From the NCBI GenBank assembly GCA_954871525.1, contig OX940864.1, positions 3,962,001 to 4,026,000 of the forward strand: a DNA stretch of 64,000 nucleotides, read 5' to 3'. Below the pieces are notes generated by a model, which ran no database searches, was not told the origin of the DNA, and was given only the letters and a program-made list of their open reading frames with translations. This document shows, piece by piece, positions 26,178 to 40,900 of the stretch. Position 1 is the stretch's first letter; the number at the start of each line of letters is the position of its first letter. The stretch is from Parietaria judaica (lineage: Eukaryota; Streptophyta; Magnoliopsida; Rosales; Urticaceae). The translations under genes and the position numbers were made by a program.

Positions 26178-29100
26178 TGCCAAAGGAAATGCTAGCATTT
26201 CCTATAGCATTTCTTTATTTTACATTGTTTACGACCTAAAATGTCGAATTAATTGAAAAAATTATGATTTTAGTGCTTATACATTGGAATTTGAATATAA
26301 CAAGAGTTCTCATGCAAAAATATGCAAGGATTAAATTGTTGACGAGAAATGCCATAGGAAATGCTAGCATTTTCTATAGCATTTCTTTATTTTACATTGT
26401 TTACGACCTAAAATGTCGAACCAATTGAAAAAATAATGATTTTAGTGCTTATACATTGGAATTTGAATATAACAAGAGTTCTCATGCAAAAATATGCAAG
26501 GATTAAATTGTTGACGAGAAATGCCATAGGAAATGCTATAGCATTTCCTATAGCATTTCTTTATTTGACATTTTTTACAACCTTAAATTTTGAACCAATT
26601 GAAAAAATAATGATTTTAGGGCTTATACATTGTAATTTGAATATAACAAGAGTTCTCATGCAAAAATATGCAAGGATTAAATTGTTGACGAGAAATGTCA
26701 TAGGAAATGCTAGCATTTCCTATAGCATTTCTTTATTTTACATTGTTTACGACCTAAAATGTCGAACCAATTGAAAAAATAATGATTTTGATGCTTATAC
26801 ATTGGAATTTGAATATAACAAGAGTTCTCATGCAAAAATATGCAAGGATTAAATTGTTGACGATAAATGCCATAGGAAATGCTATAGCATTTCCTATAGC
26901 ATTTCTTTATTTGACATTTTTTACATCCTTAAATTTTGAACCAATTAAATAAATATTGATTTTAGGGCTTATACATTGTAATTTGAATATAACAAGAGTT
27001 CTCATGCAAAAATATGCAAGGATTAAATTGTTGACGAGAAATGCCATAGGAAATGCTAGCATTTCCTATAGCATTTCTTTATTTTACATTGTTTACGACC
27101 TAAAATGTCGAACCAATTGAAAAAATAATGATTTTAGTGCTTATACATTGGAATTTGAATATAACAAGAGTTCTCATGCAAAAATATGCAAGGATTAAAT
27201 TGTTGACGAGAAATGCCATAGGAAATGCTATAGTATTTCCTATAGCATTTTTTTATTTGACATTTTTTACAACCTTATATTGCGAACCAATTAAATAAAT
27301 AATGATTTTAGGGCTTATACATTGTAATTTGAATATAACAAGAGTTCTCATGCAAAAATATGCAAGGATTAAATTGTTGACGTGAAATTCCATAGGAAAT
27401 GCTATAGCGTTTCCTATACCATTTCTTTATTTTACATTTTTTACAACCTTGAATTTCGAACCAATTGAAAAAATAATGATTTTAGGGCTTATACATTGGA
27501 ATTTGAATATAACAAGAGATCTCATGAAAAAATATGCAAAGATTAAATTGTTGACGAGAAATGCCATAGGAAATGCTTAGCATTTCCTATAGCATTTCTT
27601 TATTTGCCATTTTTTACAACCTTAAATTTCGAACCAATTAAATAAATAATGATTTTAGGGCTTATACATTGTAATTTGAATATAACAAGAGTTCTCATGC
27701 AAAAATATGCAAGGATTAAATTGTTGACGAGAAATGCCATAGGAAATGCTAGCATTTCCTATAGAATTTCTTTATTTTACATTGTTTACGACCTAAAATG
27801 TCGAACCAATTGAAAAAATATAGATTTTGATGCTTATACATTGGAATTTGAATATAACAAGAGTTCTCATGCAAAAATATGCAAGGATTAAATTGTTGAC
27901 GAGAAATGCAATAGGAAATGCTATAGCATTTCCTATAGCATTTCTTTATTTGACATTTTTTACATCCTTAAATTTTGAACCAATTAAATAAATAATGATT
28001 TTAGGGCTTATACATTGTAATTTGAATATAACAAGAGTTCTCATGCAAAAATATGCAAGGATTAAATTGTTGACGAGAAATGCCATAGGAAATGCTAGCA
28101 TTTCCTATAGCATTTCTTTATTTTACATTGTTTACGACCTAAAATGTCGAACCAATTGAAAAAATAATGATTTTAGTGCTTATACATTGGAATTTGAATA
28201 TAACAAGAGTTCTCATGCAAAAATATGCAAGGATTAAATTGTTGACGAGAAATGCCATAGGAAATGCTATAGTATTTCCTATTGCATTTCTTTATTTGAC
28301 ATTTTTTACAACCTTATATTTCGAACCAATTAAATAAATAATGATTTTAGGGCTTATACATTGTAATTTGAATATAACAAGAGTTCTCATGCAAAAATAT
28401 GCAAGGATTAAATTGTTGACGAGAAATGCCATAGGAAATGCTAGCATTTCGTATAGCATTTCTTTATTTTACATTGTTTACGACCTAAAATGTCGAATTA
28501 ATTGAAAAAATAATGATTTTAGTGCTTATACATTGGAATTTGAATATAACAAGAGTTCTCATGCAAAAATATGCAAGGATTAAATTGTTGACGAGAAATG
28601 CCATAGGAAATGCTAGCATTTTCTATAGCATTTCTTTATTTTACATTGTTTACGACCTAAAATGTCGAACCAGTTGAAAAAATAATGAGTTTAGTGCTTA
28701 TACATTGGAATTTGAATATAACAAGAGTTCTCATGCAAAAATATGCAAGGATTAAATTGTTGACGAGAAATGCCAAAGGAAATGCTAGCATTTCCTATAG
28801 CATTTCTTTATTTTACATTGTTTACGACCTAAAATGTCGAATTAATTGAAAAAATTATGATTTTAGTGCTTATACATTGGAATTTGAATATAACAAGAGT
28901 TCTCATGCAAAAATATGCAAGGATTAAATTGTTGACGAGAAATGCCATAGGAAATGCTAGCATTTTCTATAGCATTTCTTTATTTTACATTGTTTACGAC
29001 CTAAAATGTCGAACCAATTGAAAAAATAATGATTTTAGTGCTTATACATTGGAATTTGAATATAACAAGAGTTCTCATGCAAAAATATGCAAGGATTAAA

Positions 29101-30315
29101 TTGTTGACGAGAAATGCCATAGGAAATGCTATAGCATTTCCTATAGCATTTCTTTATTTGACATTTTTTACAACCTTAAATTTTGAACCAATTGAAAAAA
29201 TAATGATTTTAGGGCTTATACATTGTAATTTGAATATAACAAGAGTTCTCATGCAAAAATATGCAAGGATTAAATTGTTGACGAGAAATGTCATAGGAAA
29301 TGCTAGCATTTCCTATAGCATTTCTTTATTTTACATTGTTTACGACCTAAAATGTCGAACCAATTGAAAAAATAATGATTTTGATGCTTATACATTGGAA
29401 TTTGAATATAACAAGAGTTCTCATGCAAAAATATGCAAGGATTAAATTGTTGACGAGAAATGCCATAGGAAATGCTATAGCATTTCCTATAGCATTTCTT
29501 TATTTGACATTTTTTACATCCTTAAATTTTGAACCAATTAAATAAATATTGATTTTAGGGCTTATACATTGTAATTTGAATATAACAAGAGTTCTCATGC
29601 AAAAATATGCAAGGATTAAATTGTTGACGAGAAATGCCATAGGAAATGCTAGCATTTCCTATAGCATTTCTTTATTTTACATTGTTTACGACCTAAAATG
29701 TCGAACCAATTGAAAAAATAATGATTTTAGTGCTTATACATTGGAATTTGAATATAACAAGAGTTCTCATGCAAAAATATGCAAGGATTAAATTGTTGAC
29801 GAGAAATGCCATAGGAAATGCTATAGTATTTCCTATAGCATTTCTTTATTTGACATTTTTTACAACCTTATATTTCGAACCAATTAAATAAATAATGATT
29901 TTAGGGCTTATACATTGTAATTTGAATATAACAAGAGTTCTCATGCAAAAATATGCAAGGATTAAATTGTTGACGAGAAATTCCATAGGAAATGCTATAG
30001 CGTTTCCTATACCATTTCTTTATTTTACATTTTTTACAACCTTGAATTTCGAACCAATTGAAAAAATAATGATTTTAGGGCTTATACATTGGAATTTGAA
30101 TATAACAAGAGATCTCATGAAAAAATATGCAAAGATTAAATTGTTGACGAGAAATGCCATAGGAAATGCTATAGCATTTCCTATAGCATTTCTTTATTTG
30201 CCATTTTTTACAACCTTAAATTTCGAACCAATTAAATAAATAATGATTTTAGGGCTTATACATTGTAATTTGAATATAACAAGAGTTCTCATGCAAAAAT
30301 ATGCAAGGATTAAAT
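26178..30315 (+). repeat. 2,593-bp higher-order unit, about 1.6 copies
   Basis: From the GCCAAAGGAAATGC marker, positions 26,178-27,720 match 28,771-30,314 at a 2,593-bp offset (about 15 monomers). Shared marks include GAAATGTCATAGG, ATGATTTTGATGC, TTTTTTACATCCTTAAATTTTG, AATATTGATTTTAGGG, GAAATTCCATAGG and GATCTCATGAAAAAATATGC. A one-base difference near 27,577 (GCTTAGCATT against GCTATAGCATT) shifts the offset to 2,594 beyond it. The first unit contains the segment displaced from 17.3-18.4 kb. Confidence 0.85.
27649..28769 (+). repeat. Displaced copy of 17,320-18,440 (offset 10,329 bp)
   Basis: This stretch matches 17,320-18,440 at a constant offset of 10,329 bp, including rare changes: AAATATAGATTTTGATGC (17,489 and 27,818), GAAATGCAATAGG (17,573 and 27,902), TTTTTTACATCC, and the order GCTAGCATTTCG then GCTAGCATTTTC. 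It holds the first four monomers of the 8-mer HOR plus the sequence just upstream. It therefore carries the junction into the HOR, showing that the junction region was copied as a block after the HOR entry point formed. It diverges near 28,770. Confidence 0.85.
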
Positions 30316-30959
30316 TGTTGACGAGAAATGCCATAGGAAATGCTAGCATTTCCTATAGCATTACTTTATTTTATATTGTTTACGACCTAAAATGTCGAAC
30401 CAATTGAAAAAATAATGATTTTAGTGCTTATACATTGGAATTTGAATATAACAAGAGTTCTCATGCAAAAATATGCAAGGATTAAATTGTTGACGAGAAA
30501 TGCCATAGGAAATGCTATAGCATTTCCTATAGCATTTCTTTATTTGACATTTTTTACAACCTTAAATTTTGAACCAATTGAAAAAATTAATGATTTTAGG
30601 GCTTATACATTGTAATTTGAATATAACAAGAGTTCTCATGCAAAAATATGCAAGGATTAAATTGTTGACGAGAAATGCCATAGGAAATGCTAGCATTTCC
30701 TATAGCATTTCTTTATTTTACATTGTTTACGACCTAAAATGTCGAACCAATTGAAAAAATAATGATTTTGATGCTTATACATTGGAATTTGAATATAACA
30801 AGAGTTCTCATGCAAAAATATGCAAGGATTAAATTGTTGACGAGAAATGCCATAGGAAATGCTATAGCATTTCCTATAGCATTTCTTTATTTGACATTTT
30901 TACAACCTTATATTTCGAACCAATTAAATAAATAATGATTTTAGGGCTTATACATTGTA

Positions 30960-33133
30960 ATTTGAATATAACAAGAGTTCTCATGCAAAAATATGCAAGG
31001 ATTAAATTGTTGACGAGAAATGCCATAGGAAATGCTATAGCATTTCCTATACCATTTCTTTATTTTACATTTTTTACAACCTTGAATTTCGAACCAATTG
31101 AAAAAATAATGATTTTAGGGCTTATACATTGGAATTTGAATATAACAAGAGATCTCATGCAAAAAAATGCAAAGATTAAATTGTTGACGAGAAATGCCAT
31201 AGAAAATGCTATAGCATTTCCTATAGCATTTCTGTATTTGCCATTTTTTACAGCCTTAAATTTCGAACCAATTAAATAAATAATGATTTTAGGGCTTATA
31301 CATTGTAATTTGAATATAACAAGAGTTCTCATGCAAAAATATGCAAGGATTAAATTGTTGACGAGAAATGCCGTAGGAAATGCTATAGCATTTCCTATAG
31401 CATTTCTTTACTTGACATTTTTTACAACCTTAAATTTCGAACCAATTGAAAAAATAATGATTTTAAAGCTTATAGATTGGAATATGAATATAACAAGAGT
31501 TTTCATGCAAAAATATGCAAGGATTAAAATGTTGACGAGAAATGCCATAGGAAATGCTAGCATTTCCTATAGCATTTCTTTATTTTACATTGTTTACGAC
31601 CTAAAATGTCGAACCAATTGAAAAAATAATGATTTTAGTGCTTATACATTGGAATTTGAATATAACAAGAGTTCTCATGCAAAAATATGCAAGGATTAAA
31701 TTGTTGACGAGAAATGCCATAGGAAATCCTATAGCATTTCCTATAGCATTTCTTTATTTGACATTTTTTACAACCTTAAATTTTGAACCAATTGAAAAAA
31801 TTAATGATTTTAGGGCTTATACATTGTAATTTGAATATAACAAGAGTTCTCATGCAAAAATATGCAAGGATTAAATTGTTGACGAGAAATGCCATAGGAA
31901 ATGCTAGCATTTCCTATAGCATTTATTTATTTTACATTGTTTACGACCTAAAATGTCGAACCAATTGAAAAAATAATGATTTTGATGCTTATACATTGGA
32001 ATTTGAATATAACAAGAGTTCTCATGCAAAAATATGCAAGGATTAAATTGTTGACGAGAAATGCCATAGGAAATGCTATAGCATTTCCTATACCATTTCT
32101 TTATTTTACATTTTTTACAACCTTGAATTTCGAACCAATTGAAAAAATAATGATTTTAGGGCTTATACATTGGAATTTGAATATAACAAGAGATCTCATG
32201 CAAAAATATGCAAAGATTAAATTGTTGACGAGAAATGCCATAGAAAATGCTATAGCATTTCCTATAGCATTTCTGTATTTGCCATTTTTTACAGCCTTAA
32301 ATTTCGAACCAATTAAATAAATAATGATTTTAGGGCTTATACATTGTAATTTGAATATAACAAGAGTTCTCATGCAAAAATATGCAAGGATTAAATTGTT
32401 GACGAGAAATGCCGTAGGAAATGCTATAGCATTTCCTATAGCATTTCTTTACTTGACATTTTTTACAACCTTAAATTTCGAACCAATTGAAAAAATAATG
32501 ATTTTAAAGCTTATAGATTGGAATATGAATATAACAAGAGTTTTCATGCAAAAATATGCAAGGATTAAAATGTTGACGAGAAATGCCATAGGAAATGCTA
32601 GCATTTCCTATAGCATTTCTTTATTTTACATTGTTTACGACCTAAAATGTCGAACCAATTGAAAAAATAATGATTTTAGTGCTTATACATTGGAATTTGA
32701 ATATAACAAGAGTTCTCATGCAAAAATATGCAAGGATTAAATTGTTGACGAGAAATGCCATAGGAAATCCTATAGCATTTCCTATAGCATTTCTTTATTT
32801 GACATTTTTTACAACCTTAAATTTTGAACCAATTGAAAAAATTAATGATTTTAGGGCTTATACATTGTAATTTGAATATAACAAGAGTTCTCATGCAAAA
32901 ATATGCAAGGATTAAATTGTTGACGAGAAATGCCATAGGAAATGCTAGCATTTCCTATAGCATTTATTTATTTTACATTGTTTACGACCTAAAATGTCGA
33001 ACCAATTGAAAAAATAATGATTTTGATGCTTATACATTGGAATTTGAATATAACAAGAGTTCTCATGCAAAAATATGCAAGGATTAAATTGTTGACGAGA
33101 AATGCCATAGGAAATGCTATAGCATTTCCTATA
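30960..33133 (+). repeat. 1,041-bp hexamer tandem duplication
   Basis: Positions 30,960-32,092 match 32,001-33,133 at an offset of 1,041 bp. Diagnostic shared changes are GCCATAGAAAATGC, TTTCTGTATTTGCC, TTTTTTACAGCC, GCCGTAGGAAATGC, TTTCTTTACTTGAC, AAGCTTATAGATTGG, AAAATGTTGACGAG and AAAAAATTAATGATTTT. A visible difference is AAAAAAATGC at about 31,162 against AAAAATATGC in the second copy. The duplication brings two AAGCTT monomers into a domain that otherwise lacks them. Confidence 0.92.
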
Positions 33134-34900
33134 GCATTTCTTTATTTGACATTTTTTACAACCTTAAATTTTGAACCAATTAAATAAATAATGATTTTAG
33201 GGCTTATACATTGTAATTTGAATATAACAAGAGTTCTCATGCAAAAATATGCAAGGATTAAATTGTTGACGAGAAATGCCATAGGAAATGCTATAGCATT
33301 TCCTATAGCATTTCTTTATTTTACATTTTTTACAACCTAAAATTTCGAACCAATTGAAAAAATAATGATTTTAGTGCTTATAAATTGGAATTTGAATATA
33401 ACAAGTGTTCTTATGCAAAAATATGCAAGGATTAAATTGTTGACGAGAAAAGCCATAGCAAATGCTATAGCATTTCCTATAGCATTTCTTTATTTGACAT
33501 TTTTTACAACTTTATATTTTGAACCAATTGAAAAAATAATGATTTTAGGGCTTATACATTGTAATTTGAATATAAACAAGAGTTCTCATGCAAAAATATG
33601 CAAGGATTAAATTGTTGACGAGAAATGCCATAGGATTTCCTATTGCATTTCTTTATTTTACATTGTTTACGACCTAAAATGACGAACCAATTGAAAAAAT
33701 AATGACTTTAGTGCTTATACATTGGAATTTGAATATAACAAGAGTTCTCATGCAAAAATATGCAAGGATTAAATTGTTGACGAGAAATGCCATAGGAAAT
33801 GCTATAGCATTTCCTATAGCATTTCTTTATTTGACATTTTTTTACAACCTTAAATTTCGAACCAATTAAATTAATAATGATTTTAGGGCTTAAACATTGT
33901 AATTTGAATATAACAAGAGTTCTCATGCAAAAATATGCAAGGATTAAATTGTTGACGAGAAATGCCATAGGAAATGCTATATCATTTCCTATAGCATTTC
34001 TTTATTTTACATTTTTTACAACCTTAAATTTTGAACCAATTGAAAAAATAATGATTTTAGGGCTTATAAAATGGAATTTGAATATAACAAGAGATCTCAT
34101 GCAAAAATATGCAAAGATTAAATTGTTGACGAGAAATGCCATAGGAAATGCTATAACATTTCCTATAACATTTCTTTATTTGCCATTTTTTACAACCTTA
34201 AATTTTTAACCAATTAAATAAATAATGATTTTAGGGCTTATACATTGTAATTTGAATATAACAAGAGTTCTCATGCAAAAATATGCAAGGATTAAATTGT
34301 TGACGAGAAATGCGATAGGAAATGCTATAGCATTTCCTATAGCATTTCTTTATTTTACATTGTTTACGACCTAAAATGTCGAACCAATTGAAAAAATAAT
34401 GATTTTAGTGCTTATACATTGGAATTTGAATATAACAAGAGTTCTCATGCAAAAATATGCAAGGATTAAATTGTTGACGAGAAATGCCATAGGAAATGCT
34501 ATAGGATTTCCTATAGCATTTCTTTATTTGACATTTTTTACAACCTTATATTTCGAACCAATTAAATAGATAATTATTTTAGGGCTTATACATTGTAATC
34601 TGAATATAACAAGAGTTCTCATGCAAAAATATGCAAGGATTAAATTGTTGACGAGAAATGCAATAGGAAATGCTAGCATTTCCTATAGCATTTCTTTAAT
34701 TTACATTGTTTACGACCTAAAATGTCGAACCAATTGAAAAAATAATGATTTTAGTGCTTATACATTGGAATTTGAATATAACAAGAGTTCTCATGCAAAA
34801 ATATGCAAGGATTAAATTGTTGACGAGAAATGCCATAGGAAATGCTATGGCATTTCCTATAGCAATTCTTTATTTGACATTTTTTACAACATTAAATTTC

Positions 34901-37900
34901 GAACCAATTGAAAAAATAATGATTTTAGGGCTTATAAATTGAAATTTGAATATAACAAGAGTTCTCATGCAAAAATATGCAAGGATTAAATTGTTGACGA
35001 GAAATGCCATACGAAATGCTATAGCATTTCTGTATTTTACATTTTTTACAACCTTAAATTTCGAACCAATTGAAAAAATAATACTTTTAGGGCTTATACA
35101 TTGGAATTTGAATATAACAAGAGTTCTTATGCAAAAATATGCAAGGATTAAATTGTTGACGAGAAATGCCATAGGACTTGCTAGCATTTCCTATAGCATT
35201 TCTTTATTTTACATTGTTTACGACCTAAAAGTTTGAACCAATTGAAAAAATAATGATTTTAGGGCTTATACATTGGAACTTGAATATAACAAGAGTTCTC
35301 ATGCAAAAATATGCAAAGATTAAATTGTTGACGAGAAATGCCGTAGGAAATGCTATAGCATTTCCTATAGCATTTCTTTATTTTACATTTTTTACAACCT
35401 TAAATTTCGAACCAATTGAAAAAATAATGATTTTAGGGCTTATACATTGGAATTTTAATATAACAAGAGTTCTCATGCAAAAATATGCAAGGATTAAATT
35501 GTTGACGAGAAATGCAATAGGAAATGCTATAGCATTTCCTATAGCATTTCTTTATTTGACATTTTTTACAACCTTAAATTTCGAACCAATTGAAAAAATA
35601 ATGATTTTAGGGCTTATACATTGGAATTTGAATATAACAAGAGTTTTCATGCAAAAATATGCAAGGATTAAAATGTTGACGAGACATGCCATAGGAAATG
35701 CTATAGAATTTCCTATAGCATTTCTTTATTTGACATTTTTTACAACCTTAAATTTCGAACCAATTGAAAAAATAATGATTTTAGGGCTTATACATTGGAA
35801 TTTGAATATAACAAAAGTTCTTATGCAAAAATATGCAAGGATTAATTTGTTGACGAGAAATGACATTGGAAATGCTATCCTATAGCATTTCTTTATTTGA
35901 CATTTTTTACAACCATAAATTTTGAACCAATTGAAAAAATAATTATTTTAAGGCTTATACATTGGAATTTGAATATAACAAGAGTTCTCATGCAAAAATA
36001 TGCAAGGATTAAATTGTTGACGAGAAATGCCATAGGAAATGCTATAGCATTTCCTATAGCATTTCTTTATTTTACATTTTTTACAACCTTAAATTTCAAA
36101 CCAATTGAAAAATAATGATTTTAAAGCTTATACATTGGAATTTGAATATAACAAGAGTTCTCATACAAAAATATGCAAGGATTAAATTGTTGACGAGAAA
36201 TGCCATAGGAAATGCTATAGCATTAACTATAGCATTTCTTTATTTTACATTTTTTACAACCTTAAATTTCGAACCAATTGAAAAAATAATGAATTTAGGG
36301 CTTATACATTGGAATTTGAATATAACAAGAGTTCTCATGGAAAAAATATGCAAGGATTAAATTGTTGACGAGAAATGCTATAGGAAATGCTATAGCATTT
36401 CCTATAGCATTTCTTTATTTGACATTTTTTACAACCTAAAAGTCGAACCAATCAAAAAAATAATGATTTTAGGGCTTATACATTGGAATTTGAATATAAC
36501 AAGAGTTCTCATGCAAAAATATGCAAGGATTAAATTGTTGACGAGAAATGCCATAGGAAATGCTATAGCATTTCCTATAGCATTTCTTTATTTTACTTTT
36601 TTTACAACCTTAAATTTCGAACCAATTGAAAAAATAATGATTTTAGGGCTTATACATTAAAATTTTAATATTACAAGCGTTCTCATGCAAAAATATGCAA
36701 GGATTAAATTGTTGACGTTAAATTCCATAGGAAATGCTATAGCATTTCCTATAGCATTTCTTTATTTTACATTGTTTACGACCTAAAAGTCGAACCAATT
36801 GAAAAAATAATGATTTTAGGGCTTATACATTGTAATTTGAATATAAAAAGAGTTCTCATGAAAAAATATGCAAGGATTAAATTGTTGACGAGAAATGCCA
36901 TAGGAAATGCTATAGCATTTCCTATAGCATTTCTTTATTTTACATTGTTTACGACCTAAAATTTCGAACCAATTGAAAAAATAATGATTTTAGGGCTTAT
37001 ACATTGGAATTTGAATATAACAAGAGTTCTCATGCAAAAATATGAAAGGATTAAATTGTTGACGAGAAATGCCATAGGAAATGCTATAGCATTTCCTAGC
37101 ATTTCTTTATTTTACATTGTTTACGACCTAAAATTTCGAACCAATTGAAAAACTAATGATTTTAGGGCTTATACATTGGAATTTGAATATAACAAGAGTT
37201 CTCATGCAAAAATATGCAAGGATTAAATTGTTGACGAGAAATGCCATAGGAAATACTATAGCATTTCCTATAGCATTTCTTTATTTTACATTTTTTACAA
37301 CCTTAAATTTCGAACCAATTGAAAAAATAATGATTTTAGGGCTTATACTTTGGAATTTGAATATAACAAGAGTTCTCATGCAAAAATATGCAAGGATTAA
37401 ATTGTTGACGAGAAATGCCATAGGAAATTCTATAGCATTTCCTATAGTATTTCTTTATTTGACATTTTTTACAACCTAAAAGTCGAACCAATCAAAAAAA
37501 TAATGATTTTAGGGCTTATACATTGGAATTTGAATATAACAAGAGTTCTCATGCAAAAATATGCAAGGATTAAATTGTTGACGAGAAATGCCATAGGAAA
37601 TGCTATATCATTTCCTATAGCATTTCTTTATTTTACTTTTTTTACAACCTTAAATTTCGAACAAATTGAAAAAATAATGATTTTAAGGATTATACATTGA
37701 AATTTTAATATTACAAGCGTTCTCATGCAAAAATATGCAAGGATTAAATTGTTGACGTTAAATTCCATAGGAAATGCTATAGCATTTCTTATAGCATTTC
37801 TTTATTTTACATTGTTTACGACCTAAAAGTCGAACCAACTGAAAAAATAATGATTTTAGGGCTTATATATTGGAATTTGAATATAACAAGAGTTCTAATG

Positions 37901-40900
37901 CAAAATATTTGCAAGTATTAAATTGTTGACGAGAAATGCCATACGAAATGCTATAGCATTTCCTATAGCATTTCTTTATTTTACATTTTTTACAACCTTA
38001 AATTTCGAACTAATTGAAAAAATAATGATTTTAGGGCTTATACATTGGAATTTGAATATAGCAAGAGTTCTGATGCAAAAATATTCAAGGATTAAATTGT
38101 TGACGAGAAATGCCATAGGAAATGCTATAGAATTTCCTATAGAATTTCTTTATTTTACATTTTTTACAACCTTAAATTTTGAACCATTTAAAAAAATAAT
38201 GATTTTAATGCTTATACATTTGAATTTAAATATAACAAGAGTTCTCATGCAAAAATATGCAAGGATTAAATTGTTGACGAGAAATGCCATAGGAAATGCT
38301 AGCATTTCCTATAGCATTTCTTTATTTTACATTGTTTACGACCTTAAAGTCGAACCAATCGAAAAAATAATGATTTTAGGGCTTATACATTGGAATTTGA
38401 ATATAACAAGAGTTCTCATGCAAAAATAAGCAAGGATTAAATTTTTGACGAGAAATGCCATAGGAAATGCTATAGCATTTCCTATAGCATTTCTTTATTT
38501 TACATTGTTTACGACCTAAAATTTCGAACCAATTGAAAAAATAATGATTTTAGGGCTTATACATTGGAATTTGAATATAACAAGAGTTCTCATGCAAAAA
38601 TATGCAAGGATTAAATTGTTGACGAGAAATGCCATAGGAAATGCTATAGCATTTCCTATAGCATTTCTTTATTTGATATTTGTTACAACCTAAAAGTCGA
38701 ACCAATCGAAAAAATAATGATTTTAGGGCTTATACATTGGAATTTGAATATAACAAGAGTTCTCATGCAAAAATATGCAAGGATTAAATTGTTGACGAGA
38801 AATGCCATAGGAAATGCTATAGCATTTCCTATAGCATTTCTTTATTTTACTTTTTTTAAAACCTTAAATTTCGAACCAATTGAAAAAATAATGATTTTAG
38901 GGCTTATTCATTGAAATTTTAATATTACAAGCGTTGTCATGCAAAAATATGCAAGGATTAAATTGTTGACGTTAAATTCCATAGGAAATGCTATAGCATT
39001 TCCTATAGCATTTCTTTATTTTACATTGTTTACGACCTAAAAGTCGAACCAATTGAAAAAATAATGATTTTAGGACTTATACATTGGAATTTGAATATAA
39101 CAAGAAATCTCATGCAAAAATATGCAAGGATTAAATTCTTGACGAGAAATGCTATAGCATTTCCTATAGCATTTTTTTATTTTACATTTTTTACAACCTT
39201 AAATTTTGAACCAATTGAAAAAATAATGATTTTAGGGCTTATACATTGGAATTTGAATATAACAAGAGTTCTCATGCAAAAATATGCTAGGATTAAATTT
39301 TTGACGACAAATGCCATAGGAAATGCTATAGCATTTCCTATAGCATTTCTTTATTTTACATTTTTTACAACCTTAAATTTCGAACCAATTGAAAAAAATA
39401 ATGATTTTAGGGCTTATACATTGGAGTTTGATTATAACAAGAGTTCTCATGCAAAAATATGCAAGGTCTAAATTGTTGACGAGAAATGCCATAGGAAATG
39501 CTATAGCATTTCCTATAGCATTTCTTTATTTTGCATTGTTTACGACCTAAAATTTCGAACCAATTGAAAAAATAATGATTTTAGGGCTTATACATTGGAA
39601 TTTAAATATAACAAGAGTTCTCATGCAAAAATATGCAAGGATTAAATTGTTGACGAGAAATGCCATAGGAAATGCTATAGCATTTCCTATAGCATTTCTT
39701 TATTTTACATTTTTTACAACCTTAAATTTCGAACTAATTGAAAAAATAATGATTTTAGGGCTTATACATTGAAATTTTAATATTACAAGCGTTCTCATGC
39801 AAAAATATGCAAGGATTAAATTGTTGACGTTAAATTCCATAGGAAATACTATAGCATTTCCTATCGCATTTCTTTATTTTACATTGTTTACGACCTAAAA
39901 GTCAAACCAATTGAAAAAATAATGATTTTAGGGCTTATACATTGGAATTTTAATATAAGAAGAGTTCTCATGCAAAAATATGCAAGGATTAAATTGTTGA
40001 CGAGAAATGCCATACGAAATGCTATAGCATTTCATATAGCATTTCTTTATTTTACATTTTTTACAACCTTAAATTTCGAACCAATTGAAAAAATAATGAT
40101 TTTAGGGCTTATACATTAAAATTTGAATATAACAAGAGTTTTGATGCAAAAATATGCAAGGATTAAATTGTTGACGAGAAATGCCATAGGAAATGCTATA
40201 GAATTTCCTATAGAATTTCTTTATTTTACATTTTTTACAACCTTAAATTTTGAACCAATTAAAAAAATAATGATTTTAGGGTTTATACATTTGAATTTAA
40301 ATATAACAAGAGTTCTCATGCAAAAATATGCAAGGATTACATTGTTGACGAGAAATGCCATAGGAAATGCTATAGCATTTCCTATAGCATTTCTTTATTT
40401 TGCATTGTTTACGACCTAAAATTTCGAACCAATTGAAAAAATAATGATTTTAGGGCTTATACATTGGAATTTAAATATAACAAGAATTCTCATGCAAAAA
40501 TATGCAAGGATTAAATTGTTGACGAGAAATGCCATAGGAAATGCTATAGCATTTCCTATAGCATTTCTTTATTTTACATTTTTTACAACCTTAAATTTCG
40601 AACTAATTGAAAAAATAATGATTTTAGGGCTTATACATTGAAATTTTAATATTACAAGCGTTCTCATGCAAAAATATGCAAGGATTAAATTGTTGACGTT
40701 AAATTCCATAGGAAATACTATAGCATTTCCTATCGCATTTCTTTATTTTACATTGTTTACGACCTAAAAGTCAAACCAATTGAAAAAATAATGATTTTAG
40801 GGCTTATACATTGGAATTTGAATATAAGAAGAGTTCTCATGCAAAAATATGCAAGGATTAAATTGTTGACGAGAAATGCCATACGAAATGCTATTGCATT

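Larger units (their letters stand above)
13341..34900 (+). repeat. Domain 2: GTGCTTATAC / TGTAATTTG / TTAAATAAATAATG monomers
   Basis: A sharp change in monomer variants defines this domain. AGTGCTTATAC first appears near 13,353 and last near 34,753. TGTAATTTGAAT and TTAAATAAATAATG forms are common here and rare elsewhere. The linker is mostly TGTTTACGACCTAAAATGTCG, and GCTAGC-centred dyads alternate with GCTATAGC ones. AAGCTT monomers almost vanish; the ones I saw after 14.1 kb are near 15,265, 31,465 and 32,507. The domain contains the 1,374-bp, 2,593-bp and 1,041-bp higher-order repeats listed separately. Between 13.3 and 17.6 kb the order is irregular, with partial 520-bp trimer periodicity (13,692 and 14,212). 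No gene is present. Confidence 0.88.

Noticed and set aside
33541..33620. Apparent insertion or junction near 33.6 kb (ATATAAACAAGAG, shortened dyad GGATTTCCTATTGC)
   Set aside because: It is a one-base insertion and a small dyad deletion in ordinary monomers, not foreign DNA.
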